5,511 bases of DNA. It comes from Alphaproteobacteria bacterium. Lineage in GTDB: Bacteria; Pseudomonadota; Alphaproteobacteria; UBA9219. Every line of letters begins with the position of its first letter. Within the stretch, counting starts at the first letter, position 1. Position numbers and translations under genes: made by a program. Of the stretch, positions 1-5,450 are shown one piece after another. The DNA lies in NCBI GenBank assembly GCA_028693775.1, contig JAQUUS010000124.1, positions 1 to 5,511 of the forward strand. The letters are read 5' to 3'. Under the pieces are notes generated by a model. That model was not told where the DNA came from and ran no database searches. It worked only from the letters and a program-made list of their open reading frames with translations.

Positions 1-986
1 GGCGCGGGGATGGGCTGCTCGAAGCTCACGACTGCCTTGAGACCGTTGCGCGCCGCGCGCGGCAGCGAGACAAAGGCGCTTTTTTCGGCCACGATTTGCA
101 CGCTCTGCTCCGTTCCGAGCCAGACGGACGGATTGGCCAGAATGTCGCCTTCCTTGACGATCGGATAGAGGCCGAATTCGCGGTATCCGTAGTCCAGCGC
201 CTTGGCCGATTCGTCGGCGCGGGCCTGCATGTCCTTCATGCCGTTCAGGACAAGAACCAGACGCCGTCCTTCGCGGATCGCCGATGCCGTAAGGCCGAAG
301 CCGCCGACTTCCGTGTGTCCCGTTTTGAGGCCGTCCACATTCATGTTGCGGTAGAGCAGCGGATTCCGGTTGCCCTGCGCAATGCCGTTGTAGGTGTACG
401 ACAGCTCCGAGAAGTAGTGATAATGCTCGGGAAAGTCGCGTTGGATGGCGATGGCCAGAATGGCGAGGTCGTGCGCCGTCGAGTAGTGATTTTCATCCGG
501 CAGGCCGGTCGAATTCGCGAAGTGGCTGCCTTTCATGCCGAGCGCCTTTGCTTTGGCGTTCATCATATCCGCAAAGGCGGATTCAGAGCCGGAGGCCAGG
601 CCTTCCGCAAGAACCACCGCTGCGTCGTTGCCGGACTGCACGATCACGCCCCGGATCAGGTCTTCGACTTTCACGTTGTCGCCGGTGTTCAAAAACATCC
701 GCGAGCCTTCCTGCTTCCACGCTTTTTCGCTCACGGGCAGGGTGTCGTCCAGTTTCAGCTTGCCGGTCTTGATCGCGTCGAACACGAGGTACATCGTCAT
801 CATTTTGCTCATCGATGACGTCGGCATCGGCGTTTCCGCGTCCTTGGAGAACAGGACCGTTCCCGTCTGGGCTTCCACGATAATCGCCTGCCGGGCGTTG
901 ACGTCGAGGGCCGGGGCCGTTTGCGCTTGCGCGGCTTGAATTCCGAATAACGATAAAGCTACCGCGACACAAAGACCGAGTTTCAT
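1..986 (-). CDS. dacC: D-alanyl-D-alanine carboxypeptidase, PBP5/6 family (3' end cut by window edge)
   Basis: This is a periplasmic penicillin-binding protein that removes the terminal D-Ala from peptidoglycan pentapeptides. I translated 328 codons from the ATG at 986-984; the frame runs open off the left edge. A signal peptide is visible (MKLGLCVAVALSLFG..., cleavage after AQA at residue 21). All three serine peptidase S11 motifs are present: SMSK at 58-61 (nucleophile Ser58, Lys61), SGN at 118-120 and KTG at 221-223. The last visible residues fit the start of the PBP5 C-terminal beta domain, so roughly 50-60 residues, including any membrane-anchoring helix, should lie outside. A strong Shine-Dalgarno (GGGGAGG) falls in the 14-nt gap after rlpA, implying co-transcription. 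The family is certain. The paralogue letter (dacA, dacC or dacF) is convention rather than evidence. Confidence 0.95.
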   Translation of the reverse strand, partial: MKLGLCVAVALSLFGIQAAQAQTAPALDVNARQAIIVEAQTGTVLFSKDAETPMPTSSMSKMMTMYLVFDAIKTGKLKLDDTLPVSEKAWKQEGSRMFLNTGDNVKVEDLIRGVIVQSGNDAAVVLAEGLASGSESAFADMMNAKAKALGMKGSHFANSTGLPDENHYSTAHDLAILAIAIQRDFPEHYHYFSELSYTYNGIAQGNRNPLLYRNMNVDGLKTGHTEVGGFGLTASAIREGRRLVLVLNGMKDMQARADESAKALDYGYREFGLYPIVKEGDILANPSVWLGTEQSVQIVAEKSAFVSLPRAARNGLKAVVSFEQPIPA

Positions 987-1000
987 CTGACCTCCCCTGT

Positions 1001-1882
1001 TTAATCGACGGCGGTGCGGGCTCCTGCAACGCCCGCGAGTTTCAATTTTTCAAGAAGCGCGTCGGCTCCCGGAACGTCGGCTACAGGTCCGACGCGTACG
1101 CGATAAAATTTGGTTCCGTTGACCACGGCGGTTGTGACCGATGTCGGGCCGAGACTCGACAGTCTGTCCCGGAGCCTTTGGGCGTTTTGGGGAACGGCGA
1201 ATGCGCCTGCTTGCACATAGATCCTGTTTTGCCCCGTGACGGGAAGCTGGATCGCGTATGGGACGGGTTTTGTGGCCAGCAGTTCGCGGTGCGTTTCTTC
1301 CGTTGTGCGGATCGGGCGGAGCGTTTTCGTTTCGTCGGACGCCGAGGCAAGCTGGACAGGCCGCGCCGTTTCGGCGGGCGAACCGTAGCGGCGCATCGCG
1401 TCGGCGATGGCTTTGCTTTCGTCGGCCAGAACCTGCACGCGGACTTTTGCCGTACCTTGCCGTTCGAAGCCCAGAAGCTGTGCCGACCGTTGCGACATGT
1501 CGATGATGCGCCCGGAGGCGAACGGGCCGCGATCGTTGACGCGCACGACGATGGAGCGTCCGTTGTCGAGATTCGTGACGCGCGCGAGCGAGGGCAGGGG
1601 GAGCGTTTTGTGCGCGGCTGTCAGTTCGTCCTTGTTGTAGATTTCGCCGTTCGCCGTCGGGTGGTTGTGAAAATCCGCGCCGTACCACGAGGCGATTCCC
1701 GTCTCGTCGTAGTTGTAGTCTTCGCGCGGATAGTACCACTGGTCCTTGATCTGATAGGGCTGGCCGATTTTGTAGTGCGCGGCTGCGGGGGCGCGGGAGC
1801 CTGTCGATTGGCTCGAGCACGCGCACAGGGCGGCGGCCAGCGCCAGCGAAGCGATTGTTTTAAAAGACCATTGAAAAGGCAT
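1001..1882 (-). CDS. rlpA: Septal ring lytic transglycosylase RlpA (lipoprotein, DPBB + SPOR)
   Basis: RlpA is an outer-membrane lipoprotein that cleaves peptide-free ('denuded') glycan at the division septum. The 293-residue product starts with a lipoprotein signal peptide (lipobox LCAC, lipidated Cys22). A double-psi beta-barrel domain follows at about 61-152 (TGIASWYG, TANGE, LTAAHKTLPLPS, VVRVNDRGPF). Glu80, His91 and Asp117 have the same spacing (11 and 26 residues) as the catalytic set known from Pseudomonas RlpA. A linker of about 60 residues leads to a C-terminal SPOR domain at about 219-292 (IYVQAGAF...YRVRVGP), which binds denuded septal glycan. The open frame extends upstream to 1981, but that would overlap mltB and put 33 residues before the signal peptide, so I chose the ATG at 1882-1880. 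Its ribosome site is weak (TTGGA, 8 nt away). It lies 55 nt after mltB and 14 nt before the carboxypeptidase gene. Confidence 0.95.
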   Translation of the reverse strand: MPFQWSFKTIASLALAAALCACSSQSTGSRAPAAAHYKIGQPYQIKDQWYYPREDYNYDETGIASWYGADFHNHPTANGEIYNKDELTAAHKTLPLPSLARVTNLDNGRSIVVRVNDRGPFASGRIIDMSQRSAQLLGFERQGTAKVRVQVLADESKAIADAMRRYGSPAETARPVQLASASDETKTLRPIRTTEETHRELLATKPVPYAIQLPVTGQNRIYVQAGAFAVPQNAQRLRDRLSSLGPTSVTTAVVNGTKFYRVRVGPVADVPGADALLEKLKLAGVAGARTAVD

Positions 1883-1888
1883 TAGATT

Positions 1889-1933
1889 CGTCCAACTCCC
1901 AACGCGAAAGACGCTAACACAAAGTTGCGGACG
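1889..1933. other. Imperfect inverted repeat just upstream of rlpA
   Basis: CGTC-CAAC at 1889-1896 can pair with GTTG-cg-GACG at 1924-1933, giving 8 pairs with a 2-nt bulge and a 27-nt loop. In the minus-strand mRNA one arm contains the only Shine-Dalgarno-like stretch (TTGGA) before the rlpA ATG, so the fold could reduce translation. The stem is short and the loop large, so chance is a fair explanation. Confidence 0.2.
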
Positions 1934-1937
1934 GAGT

Positions 1938-2843
1938 CTATTGCAAGGAGCCGCGTTTATTTGCGTTAATTTTATCGGCAAGCAAACCTACCGACAGGGC
2001 GAAATATTTGGACCGATTCCATTTCAGAAGAGCCCGGAAGTTGTCCGTGACGAGATAGGCGGGGCCGTTTGCCCCGTCGGGGCGGACGACGGATGCGTTC
2101 GCGCTCGCCCGGCGTTTGCCGTCGAGGCGCCGTCCCCAGCTTTGTCCGCGTTGCCAGCCTTCGGCGGCAAGGTAGTTGGCGATGGAGCCCAGAACGTCGG
2201 TTTCCGATTCCCAGATGTCGCGGTATTCGTCTCCGTCCATGTCGACGGCGTAGGCGAGATAGGTCGAGGGCATGAACTGGCATTGGCCCATTGCGCCCGC
2301 CCATGAGCCGCGAAGGTCTTCGGGCTCCATGCTTTCGTTTTCCAGAATGCGCAGCGCCGCGAAAAGCTCGGACTTGAAAAAGGAGGCGCGGCGGCCTTCG
2401 TAGGCGAGGGTCGCGAGCGAATTGATGACATCGAAATTGCCCGTGTTCGCGCCGAATCCGCTTTCGATGCCCCACAGGGCGACGACGATTTGCGGCGGCA
2501 CGCCCGTGCGCCGTTCGATTTCGGCGAGTTCTTCCTTGTACATGTGCAGGAGTTCGCGGCCTTCCCGGATGCGGGAGGGGGTGATGACAAGGCGTTTGTA
2601 GGTTGCGAACGTGCGCGTCGACTCCGGCTGCTTGCGGTCCAGCGCGATGACCCGGGGGTTGGGAGAAAAGTCGCGCAGCGCGTTGTCGACGACGGCTGCG
2701 GAAATGCCTTGTTCGATGGCTTCCTCTTTGAGGTTTTGCAGCCAGTGGATGTCCGCTTTGGAGCGGATAACGGCGGCTTCGGCGCGGGGAAGGGCGGCGA
2801 TCAGAAGGAATACAAGGGCGGCAGTAAATTTTGTTCGGGCCAT
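1938..2843 (-). CDS. mltB: Lytic murein transglycosylase, MltB type (SLT_2 family)
   Basis: A periplasmic enzyme that cleaves the MurNAc-GlcNAc bond of peptidoglycan non-hydrolytically, leaving 1,6-anhydro-MurNAc ends. The product has 301 residues. Residues 1-23 form an ordinary secretion signal (cleavage near AEA-AV) with no lipobox cysteine, so unlike E. coli MltB it should be soluble. The family pattern then follows: RKQPEST at 70-76, ALWGIESGFG at 122-131 with catalytic Glu127, NSLATLAYEGRR at 141-152, GSWAGAMGQCQFMPSTY at 179-195 and the acidic stretch DMDGDEYRDIW at 201-211. There is no C-terminal peptidoglycan-binding domain, as in short family members. The ATG at 2843 is the only usable start, since an in-frame TAG lies five codons upstream and the next Met is residue 101. 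It therefore begins 43 nt inside the preceding gene and has no visible Shine-Dalgarno. Confidence 0.95.
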   Translation of the reverse strand: MARTKFTAALVFLLIAALPRAEAAVIRSKADIHWLQNLKEEAIEQGISAAVVDNALRDFSPNPRVIALDRKQPESTRTFATYKRLVITPSRIREGRELLHMYKEELAEIERRTGVPPQIVVALWGIESGFGANTGNFDVINSLATLAYEGRRASFFKSELFAALRILENESMEPEDLRGSWAGAMGQCQFMPSTYLAYAVDMDGDEYRDIWESETDVLGSIANYLAAEGWQRGQSWGRRLDGKRRASANASVVRPDGANGPAYLVTDNFRALLKWNRSKYFALSVGLLADKINANKRGSLQ

Positions 2844-3628
2844 ATCGAATCGATTCTATTCATAAGACGGTAAGAAACAAGGCCAATGTATTCATGAGCG
2901 GCCGTCGTTAACAAGCGTAATTGTTCATCGATTCGCAAAGACAGGGAAAATCCGTAGCGGCCCGTTGTGGCATAGCCCGCCGGAACCGCCCGGACGTTCC
3001 AGCCTGCCTTGGTAAAACAGGCCATGGCGCGGGGCATGTGCGCCGCGCTGGTAATGAGGAGCCATGTTTCGCCGGGCTGCGGCCTGGCGAGCCGCGTCGC
3101 GAAAACGGCGTTTTCGTAGGTGTTCCGGGACGCGTTCTCGAAAACGATTCGGTCCGCCGGAAGGCCGAGGGAGCCCATGATTTCGCTCGCCACGTCGGCT
3201 TCGGAAAGGAGCGTTCGGCGCGTCAGTTTGCCGGAACCCCCGGCGAAAACGAGCCGCGCGTTCGGATAGCGCCGCGACATTTCGAGCATTTTGATGTAAC
3301 GCCGCGTCGAATCGAGCGCCGTGGCCTGGCCGCGCGCTTCGGATATGTCCGGGTTTTCGTCCCCGCCGATGACGACGATGCCGCTTGCCCGGTCCGGAAG
3401 ATCGGCGGAAAAGCGGTTCTCAAGCGGAATGAGCGCCCACGTTCCAAGCGGCAGGAGGACGAGGATTACGGCGAACGCGATGGCCGACAGGCAGAGAAAT
3501 CTTCCGGTCTTTTTGAGCTTCGGGCGGGCGGTTCTTTCAAGAAGAACGCCAGCGATCATTGCAAACAAAAGCAGATTCGCGGGGGCGAACAGGCCCCACA
3601 GGATCTTGGAAAGGACGAAAGAGGCCAT
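2801..3628 (-). CDS. YdcF/ElyC/SanA-family (DUF218) inner-membrane protein
   Basis: The 275-residue protein has two predicted membrane helices near the N-terminus (about 8-30 and 44-66), then a DUF218 domain at about 82-225 facing the periplasm. Family landmarks are GIVVIGGDENPD at 83-94, RLVFAGGSG at 125-133 with LLSEADVA at 140-147, the FENASRNTYENA stretch at 163-174 and LLITSAAHMPRAM at 190-202. The layout (two helices, then DUF218) matches ElyC of E. coli, which affects peptidoglycan assembly and envelope integrity; the biochemical activity of the family is not established. The ATG at 3628 has a good Shine-Dalgarno (GGAG, 5 nt away). It follows gapR by 47 nt, and its last 43 nt overlap the start of mltB, which supports a cell-wall role. 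Substrate unknown. Confidence 0.88.
   Translation of the reverse strand: MASFVLSKILWGLFAPANLLLFAMIAGVLLERTARPKLKKTGRFLCLSAIAFAVILVLLPLGTWALIPLENRFSADLPDRASGIVVIGGDENPDISEARGQATALDSTRRYIKMLEMSRRYPNARLVFAGGSGKLTRRTLLSEADVASEIMGSLGLPADRIVFENASRNTYENAVFATRLARPQPGETWLLITSAAHMPRAMACFTKAGWNVRAVPAGYATTGRYGFSLSLRIDEQLRLLTTAAHEYIGLVSYRLMNRIDSIWPEQNLLPPLYSF
2847..2856. other. Two abutting GANTC (CcrM-type methylation) sites forming a palindrome
   Basis: GAATC at 2847-2851 and GATTC at 2852-2856 make the perfect 10-bp palindrome GAATCGATTC, 4 nt upstream of the mltB start and overlapping the candidate -10. In Alphaproteobacteria the cell-cycle methylase CcrM methylates GANTC, and GcrA reads it at promoters. 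I count about 23 GANTC sites in the window, near random expectation, so only the back-to-back placement is notable. Confidence 0.4.
2853..2880 (-). promoter_or_regulatory. Candidate promoter for mltB inside the end of the DUF218 gene
   Basis: On the minus strand TTGTTT (2880-2875) is followed by 16 nt and TAGAAT (2858-2853), which matches a sigma-70 type -10 at five of six positions; the -35 matches only at TTG. The expected start of transcription is near 2846, about 3 nt before the mltB ATG, which would make the message almost leaderless and would explain the missing Shine-Dalgarno. Two GANTC sites lie on and beside the -10. Read by eye only. Confidence 0.35.
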
Positions 3629-3675
3629 TCTTTCTCCGACGATAGCTATGGGCCCGTTTCGGCGGGCGAGGAAAC

Positions 3676-3945
3676 TTATTCCTCCATGCCGATTGCGGCT
3701 TTGTACAGTTCCAAAAGTTCCTCTGTTTCGCGGCGCTTTTCAAGCTCGATCTTGCGCAGCCGCACGATCTGGCGAATGATTTTTGTGTCGAACCCGACGC
3801 CTTTCGCTTCGGCGTAGACTTCTTTCAGGTCTTCTCCGACGGCGGCTTTGTCTTCTTCGAGCTTCTCGATGCGCTTGATAAAGCTGCGCAGCCGTTCTCC
3901 CGAAATACCGCCACTTGTTGCTTCTTCTTTCGATTCCTGCGTCAT
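3676..3945 (-). CDS. gapR: GapR, DUF2312 nucleoid-associated protein
   Basis: GapR is a small chromosome-structuring protein studied in Caulobacter. It binds AT-rich, overtwisted DNA ahead of replication and transcription and stimulates gyrase and topoisomerase IV. The 89-residue product has the full family pattern: an unstructured start to about residue 13, a long coiled-coil helix RLRSFIKRIEKLEEDK (18-33), the signature EVYAEAKGVGFDTKIIRQIV (42-61), then a Lys/Arg-rich DNA-contacting stretch RLRKIELEKRR (62-72) and a final helix ending LYKAAIGM. Its length equals that of the Caulobacter protein. The ATG at 3945 has a strong Shine-Dalgarno (GGAGG, 4 nt away). It is the first gene of the minus-strand cluster and diverges from the gene at 4079. 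Three GANTC sites (3932, 3967, 4002) surround its 5' end. I found no convincing promoter by eye. Confidence 0.95.
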   Translation of the reverse strand: MTQESKEEATSGGISGERLRSFIKRIEKLEEDKAAVGEDLKEVYAEAKGVGFDTKIIRQIVRLRKIELEKRRETEELLELYKAAIGMEE

Positions 3946-4018
3946 TATGCCTCCGGAGATTTAAACGAGTCCGGGGCGTTTTCTAATGCAGACGCGGGTA
4001 CGAATCCAGAGAAATAAC

Positions 4019-4046
4019 TTGCTCCCTCCCTGCGATAAGATATTGT
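4019..4046 (+). promoter_or_regulatory. Weak candidate promoter in the gapR / 4079 divergent region
   Basis: TTGCTC (4019-4024), a 16-nt spacer and TATTGT (4041-4046) give a partial sigma-70 match, with transcription expected to start near 4053. That would favour the ATG at 4079 over the one at 4049 for the gene downstream. The rest of the 133-nt region (3946-4078) shows only the gapR Shine-Dalgarno, an AT patch (3959-3965) and two GANTC sites. Confidence 0.22.
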
Positions 4047-4078
4047 GGATGCAAGTTGTCTCATCTCCGGTACCTTTT

Positions 4079-4423
4079 ATGCCCTTTATTCTTCGAAATG
4101 AAAACGGCGCGATCATCAAGGTCAGCGCCCGCGGTCTGGCGGGGGCGGAAGTCGTTCCGCATAACCATCCGGAGGTCATCGCGTTTCTCAGGCAGCGCGG
4201 GCAGGATCCCGGACAGGTCGAAACCGCTTTAAACGAATTGCGCCGCACAGACGGCGAGATGGCTCGCGCGGTCGAAGACGTCATTATGATTTTGCTCAAG
4301 AAAAATCTCATTAAAATGACGGACTTGCCGAAAGCCGTTCAGGATCGTATCTCTTTCCGCGTCAGACAGCGCGTTTTGATTCAGGATATTTACGATCAGG
4401 CCACAGGACGCGTTGTCGGTTAA
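4079..4423 (+). CDS. Uncharacterised small protein (114 aa)
   Basis: I cannot assign a function. The product opens with MPFILRNENGAIIKVSARG, a beta-hairpin-like start. A middle segment VVPHNHPEVIAFLRQRG (25-41) leads to a helical half containing MARAVEDVIMILLKKNLIKM (61-80) and TDLPKAVQDRI (81-91), and a basic tail. The 'xxVEDVIxLLIxKxxIxxTDLPxAxQ' arrangement recalls short proteobacterial proteins that databases sometimes label 'tryptophan synthase subunit beta', but the protein is far too short for TrpB and shows no PLP-lysine motif, so that label would be wrong. It has no signal peptide or membrane helix and is presumably cytoplasmic. The ATG at 4079 puts the conserved MPF start first; in-frame ATGs at 4049 and 3986 are possible but add sequence unlike the family. 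No start has a clear Shine-Dalgarno. It lies 30 nt before the SpoU methylase gene and is probably co-transcribed with it. Confidence 0.8.
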   Translation: MPFILRNENGAIIKVSARGLAGAEVVPHNHPEVIAFLRQRGQDPGQVETALNELRRTDGEMARAVEDVIMILLKKNLIKMTDLPKAVQDRISFRVRQRVLIQDIYDQATGRVVG

Positions 4424-4453
4424 ACGTCGTCTTATTTATAAACAAGGTCATCC

Positions 4454-4957
4454 ATGCGCGGCTATTTTGCTGTCGGTGCCGAGGGCATCAGTAAAGGGTT
4501 CAATCTCGGAAATCTCGTTCGGACGTCGCACGCTTTCGGCGCGAGCTTTTTCTTTACCGTCAATTCGTCTCTCAATTATGCGGAAATAAAATCCACCGAT
4601 ACGTCGCATGCGGACATTCATTTGCCGTTTTATGCCTACAAAAACATCGGCGAGTTTACTCTGCCCAAGGACTGTTCCCTTGTGGGGGTGGAGCTGATCG
4701 AAGGCGCCGCCGAGTTGCCGAGTTTCAGGCACCCGCTGAGGGCCGCTTACGTTCTGGGGCCCGAAAAGGGAAGTCTGTCGCCCGAGATGGTGAAGCGCTG
4801 CGACCACGTTGTGAAGATCCCGATGAAATTCTGCGTCAACGTCGGCGTTGCCGGGGCGCTTGTTATTTATGACCGCATGATCTCTCTGGGGCGTTTCGCC
4901 GAGCGCCCCGTCAGAGCCGGGGGCGGCGTTCTTATGTCCGAAGGCGGCCGGGAATGA
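4454..4957 (+). CDS. SpoU/TrmH-family RNA 2'-O-ribose methyltransferase
   Basis: A SAM-dependent methylase of the SPOUT superfamily that should methylate a ribose 2'-OH in tRNA or rRNA. The 167-residue protein is essentially the catalytic knot domain alone. Motif 1 is NLGNLVRTSHAFGA at 17-30 (Asn17, Arg23, the usual catalytic arginine region), motif 2 is YVLGPEKGSLSPE at 99-111, and motif 3 is IPMKFCVNVGVAGALVIYDR at 122-141 (Asn129). Motif 3 has CVN where TrmH proteins usually have SLN. There is no N-terminal RNA-binding extension, so size and layout resemble TrmL. The short methylase common in Alphaproteobacteria, with the tail SLGRFAERPVRAGGG, is the closest match I recall. The exact target cannot be read from sequence. 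The start has AAGG 6 nt upstream. The stop codon lies within the hairpin at 4942-4967. Confidence 0.92.
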   Translation: MRGYFAVGAEGISKGFNLGNLVRTSHAFGASFFFTVNSSLNYAEIKSTDTSHADIHLPFYAYKNIGEFTLPKDCSLVGVELIEGAAELPSFRHPLRAAYVLGPEKGSLSPEMVKRCDHVVKIPMKFCVNVGVAGALVIYDRMISLGRFAERPVRAGGGVLMSEGGRE

Positions 4958-4967
4958 CCGGCCGCTT
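4942..4967. terminator. GC-rich hairpin between convergent genes, probable bidirectional terminator
   Basis: GCGGCCGG (4944-4951) pairs perfectly with CCGGCCGC (4958-4965) around a 6-nt loop, GAATGA. One G-T and one A-T pair extend the stem to 10 pairs. It sits between the convergent methylase and trxA genes, and the loop carries the methylase TGA stop (4955-4957). Neither strand has a true T-run after the stem (plus strand TTCGCGTTTCG), so simple intrinsic termination may be inefficient or may need Rho. Confidence 0.5.
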
Positions 4968-4987
4968 CGCGTTTCGAAAAGAACAGG

Positions 4988-5311
4988 TTAGGCGTTTTCC
5001 TTGATCCACGCCTGTATGGCGGCTTTGGGCTGCGCGCCGACTTTTGTCGCCACGACTTCGCCGTTCTTGAAGATCATGAGGGTCGGGATGCTCCGGATGC
5101 CGTATTTGCCGGGCGTTGCCGGGCTCTCGTCGACGTTGATCTTGACGATCGCTATGCCTTCGGCTTCGCTCGCAATTTCTTCCAGGACAGGTCCGAGCAT
5201 CTTGCACGGGCCGCACCACGTCGCCCAAAAGTCGACAAGGACAGGCTGTGCGGATTTCAAGACTTCGGCTTCGAAGTCGGCATCAGTTACGGCTTTGGTG
5301 GAGGTTCCCAT
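4988..5311 (-). CDS. trxA: Thioredoxin
   Basis: A small cytoplasmic dithiol protein that reduces disulfides in many enzymes and is recharged by thioredoxin reductase. The 107-residue product has the usual TrxA length and fold order. The active site FWATWCGPCKM lies at 28-38, with redox cysteines Cys33 and Cys36. Asp27 is the buried acid that assists catalysis, VKINVDE (56-62) is the central strand, and RSIPTLMIFKNGE (73-85) carries the cis-Pro at 76. The ATG at 5311 is set by an excellent Shine-Dalgarno (GAGGAG at 5323-5318, 6 nt spacer). It is convergent with the methylase gene and has about 200 nt of apparently non-coding sequence upstream to the window edge, so it probably has its own promoter. 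In many Alphaproteobacteria trxA follows addAB; whether that holds here cannot be seen. Confidence 0.97.
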   Translation of the reverse strand: MGTSTKAVTDADFEAEVLKSAQPVLVDFWATWCGPCKMLGPVLEEIASEAEGIAIVKINVDESPATPGKYGIRSIPTLMIFKNGEVVATKVGAQPKAAIQAWIKENA

Positions 5312-5339
5312 GATAGACTCCTCAGTTGTTTCATTTTTT

Positions 5340-5367
5340 TAAATAATGCCGAAAACCGGTATTTCAA
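5340..5367 (-). promoter_or_regulatory. Candidate proximal promoter of trxA
   Basis: On the minus strand TTGAAA (5367-5362, five of six to TTGACA) is followed by 16 nt and the AT-rich TATTTA (5345-5340, three of six). Transcription would start near 5333, leaving a short leader of about 22 nt that carries the GAGGAG ribosome site. The -35 is good and the -10 is poor. Confidence 0.3.
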
Positions 5368-5384
5368 GTCCTTACTTCTGTTTC

Positions 5385-5423
5385 CTTTTTCTTGCCACCT
5401 TTGGGCGAGAAGGGCGGAAAAAG
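5385..5423. repeat. Imperfect inverted repeat upstream of trxA
   Basis: CTTTTTC (5385-5391) and GAAAAAG (5417-5423) are perfect 7-nt inverted arms. Between them CCACC (5395-5399) can pair with GGCGG (5413-5417) using one G-T pair, at the cost of a bulge and one outer base pair. The structure would be transcribed if the distal trxA promoter is used. It has no T-run after it on either strand, so it is not a typical terminator. Confidence 0.3.
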
Positions 5424-5450
5424 TGCAAGCCTTCGTTCGGCCTCTTCATA

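Noticed and set aside
96..818. Long plus-strand open frame opposite the carboxypeptidase gene
   Set aside because: It is the mirror of a minus-strand gene with all three PBP motifs and a signal peptide; its translation is low-complexity and resembles no family I know.
1883..1981. N-terminal extension of RlpA by 33 residues
   Set aside because: It would overlap the mltB end and place extra sequence before a clear lipoprotein signal peptide; the ATG at 1882 is better.
3649..3664. GCCCG/CGGGC hairpin between gapR and the DUF218 gene
   Set aside because: Only 5 pairs and no T-run on the minus strand; too weak to call a terminator, and the gene spacing suggests read-through.
2921..3817. 298-codon plus-strand open frame spanning the DUF218 and gapR genes
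   Set aside because: Antisense shadow: it crosses two well-supported minus-strand genes and has composition typical of reversed GC-rich coding sequence.
3986..4078. Longer versions of the 114-residue protein from ATG 3986 or 4049
   Set aside because: The extra residues are unlike the family start MPF(I/V)xRxExG, and neither ATG has a better ribosome site.
5372..5449. 25-codon basic leader peptide (MKRPNEG...) upstream of trxA on the minus strand
   Set aside because: No real Shine-Dalgarno, and the candidate distal promoter would start transcription inside it. The frame is open to the window edge, but at 45 codons that is compatible with chance.
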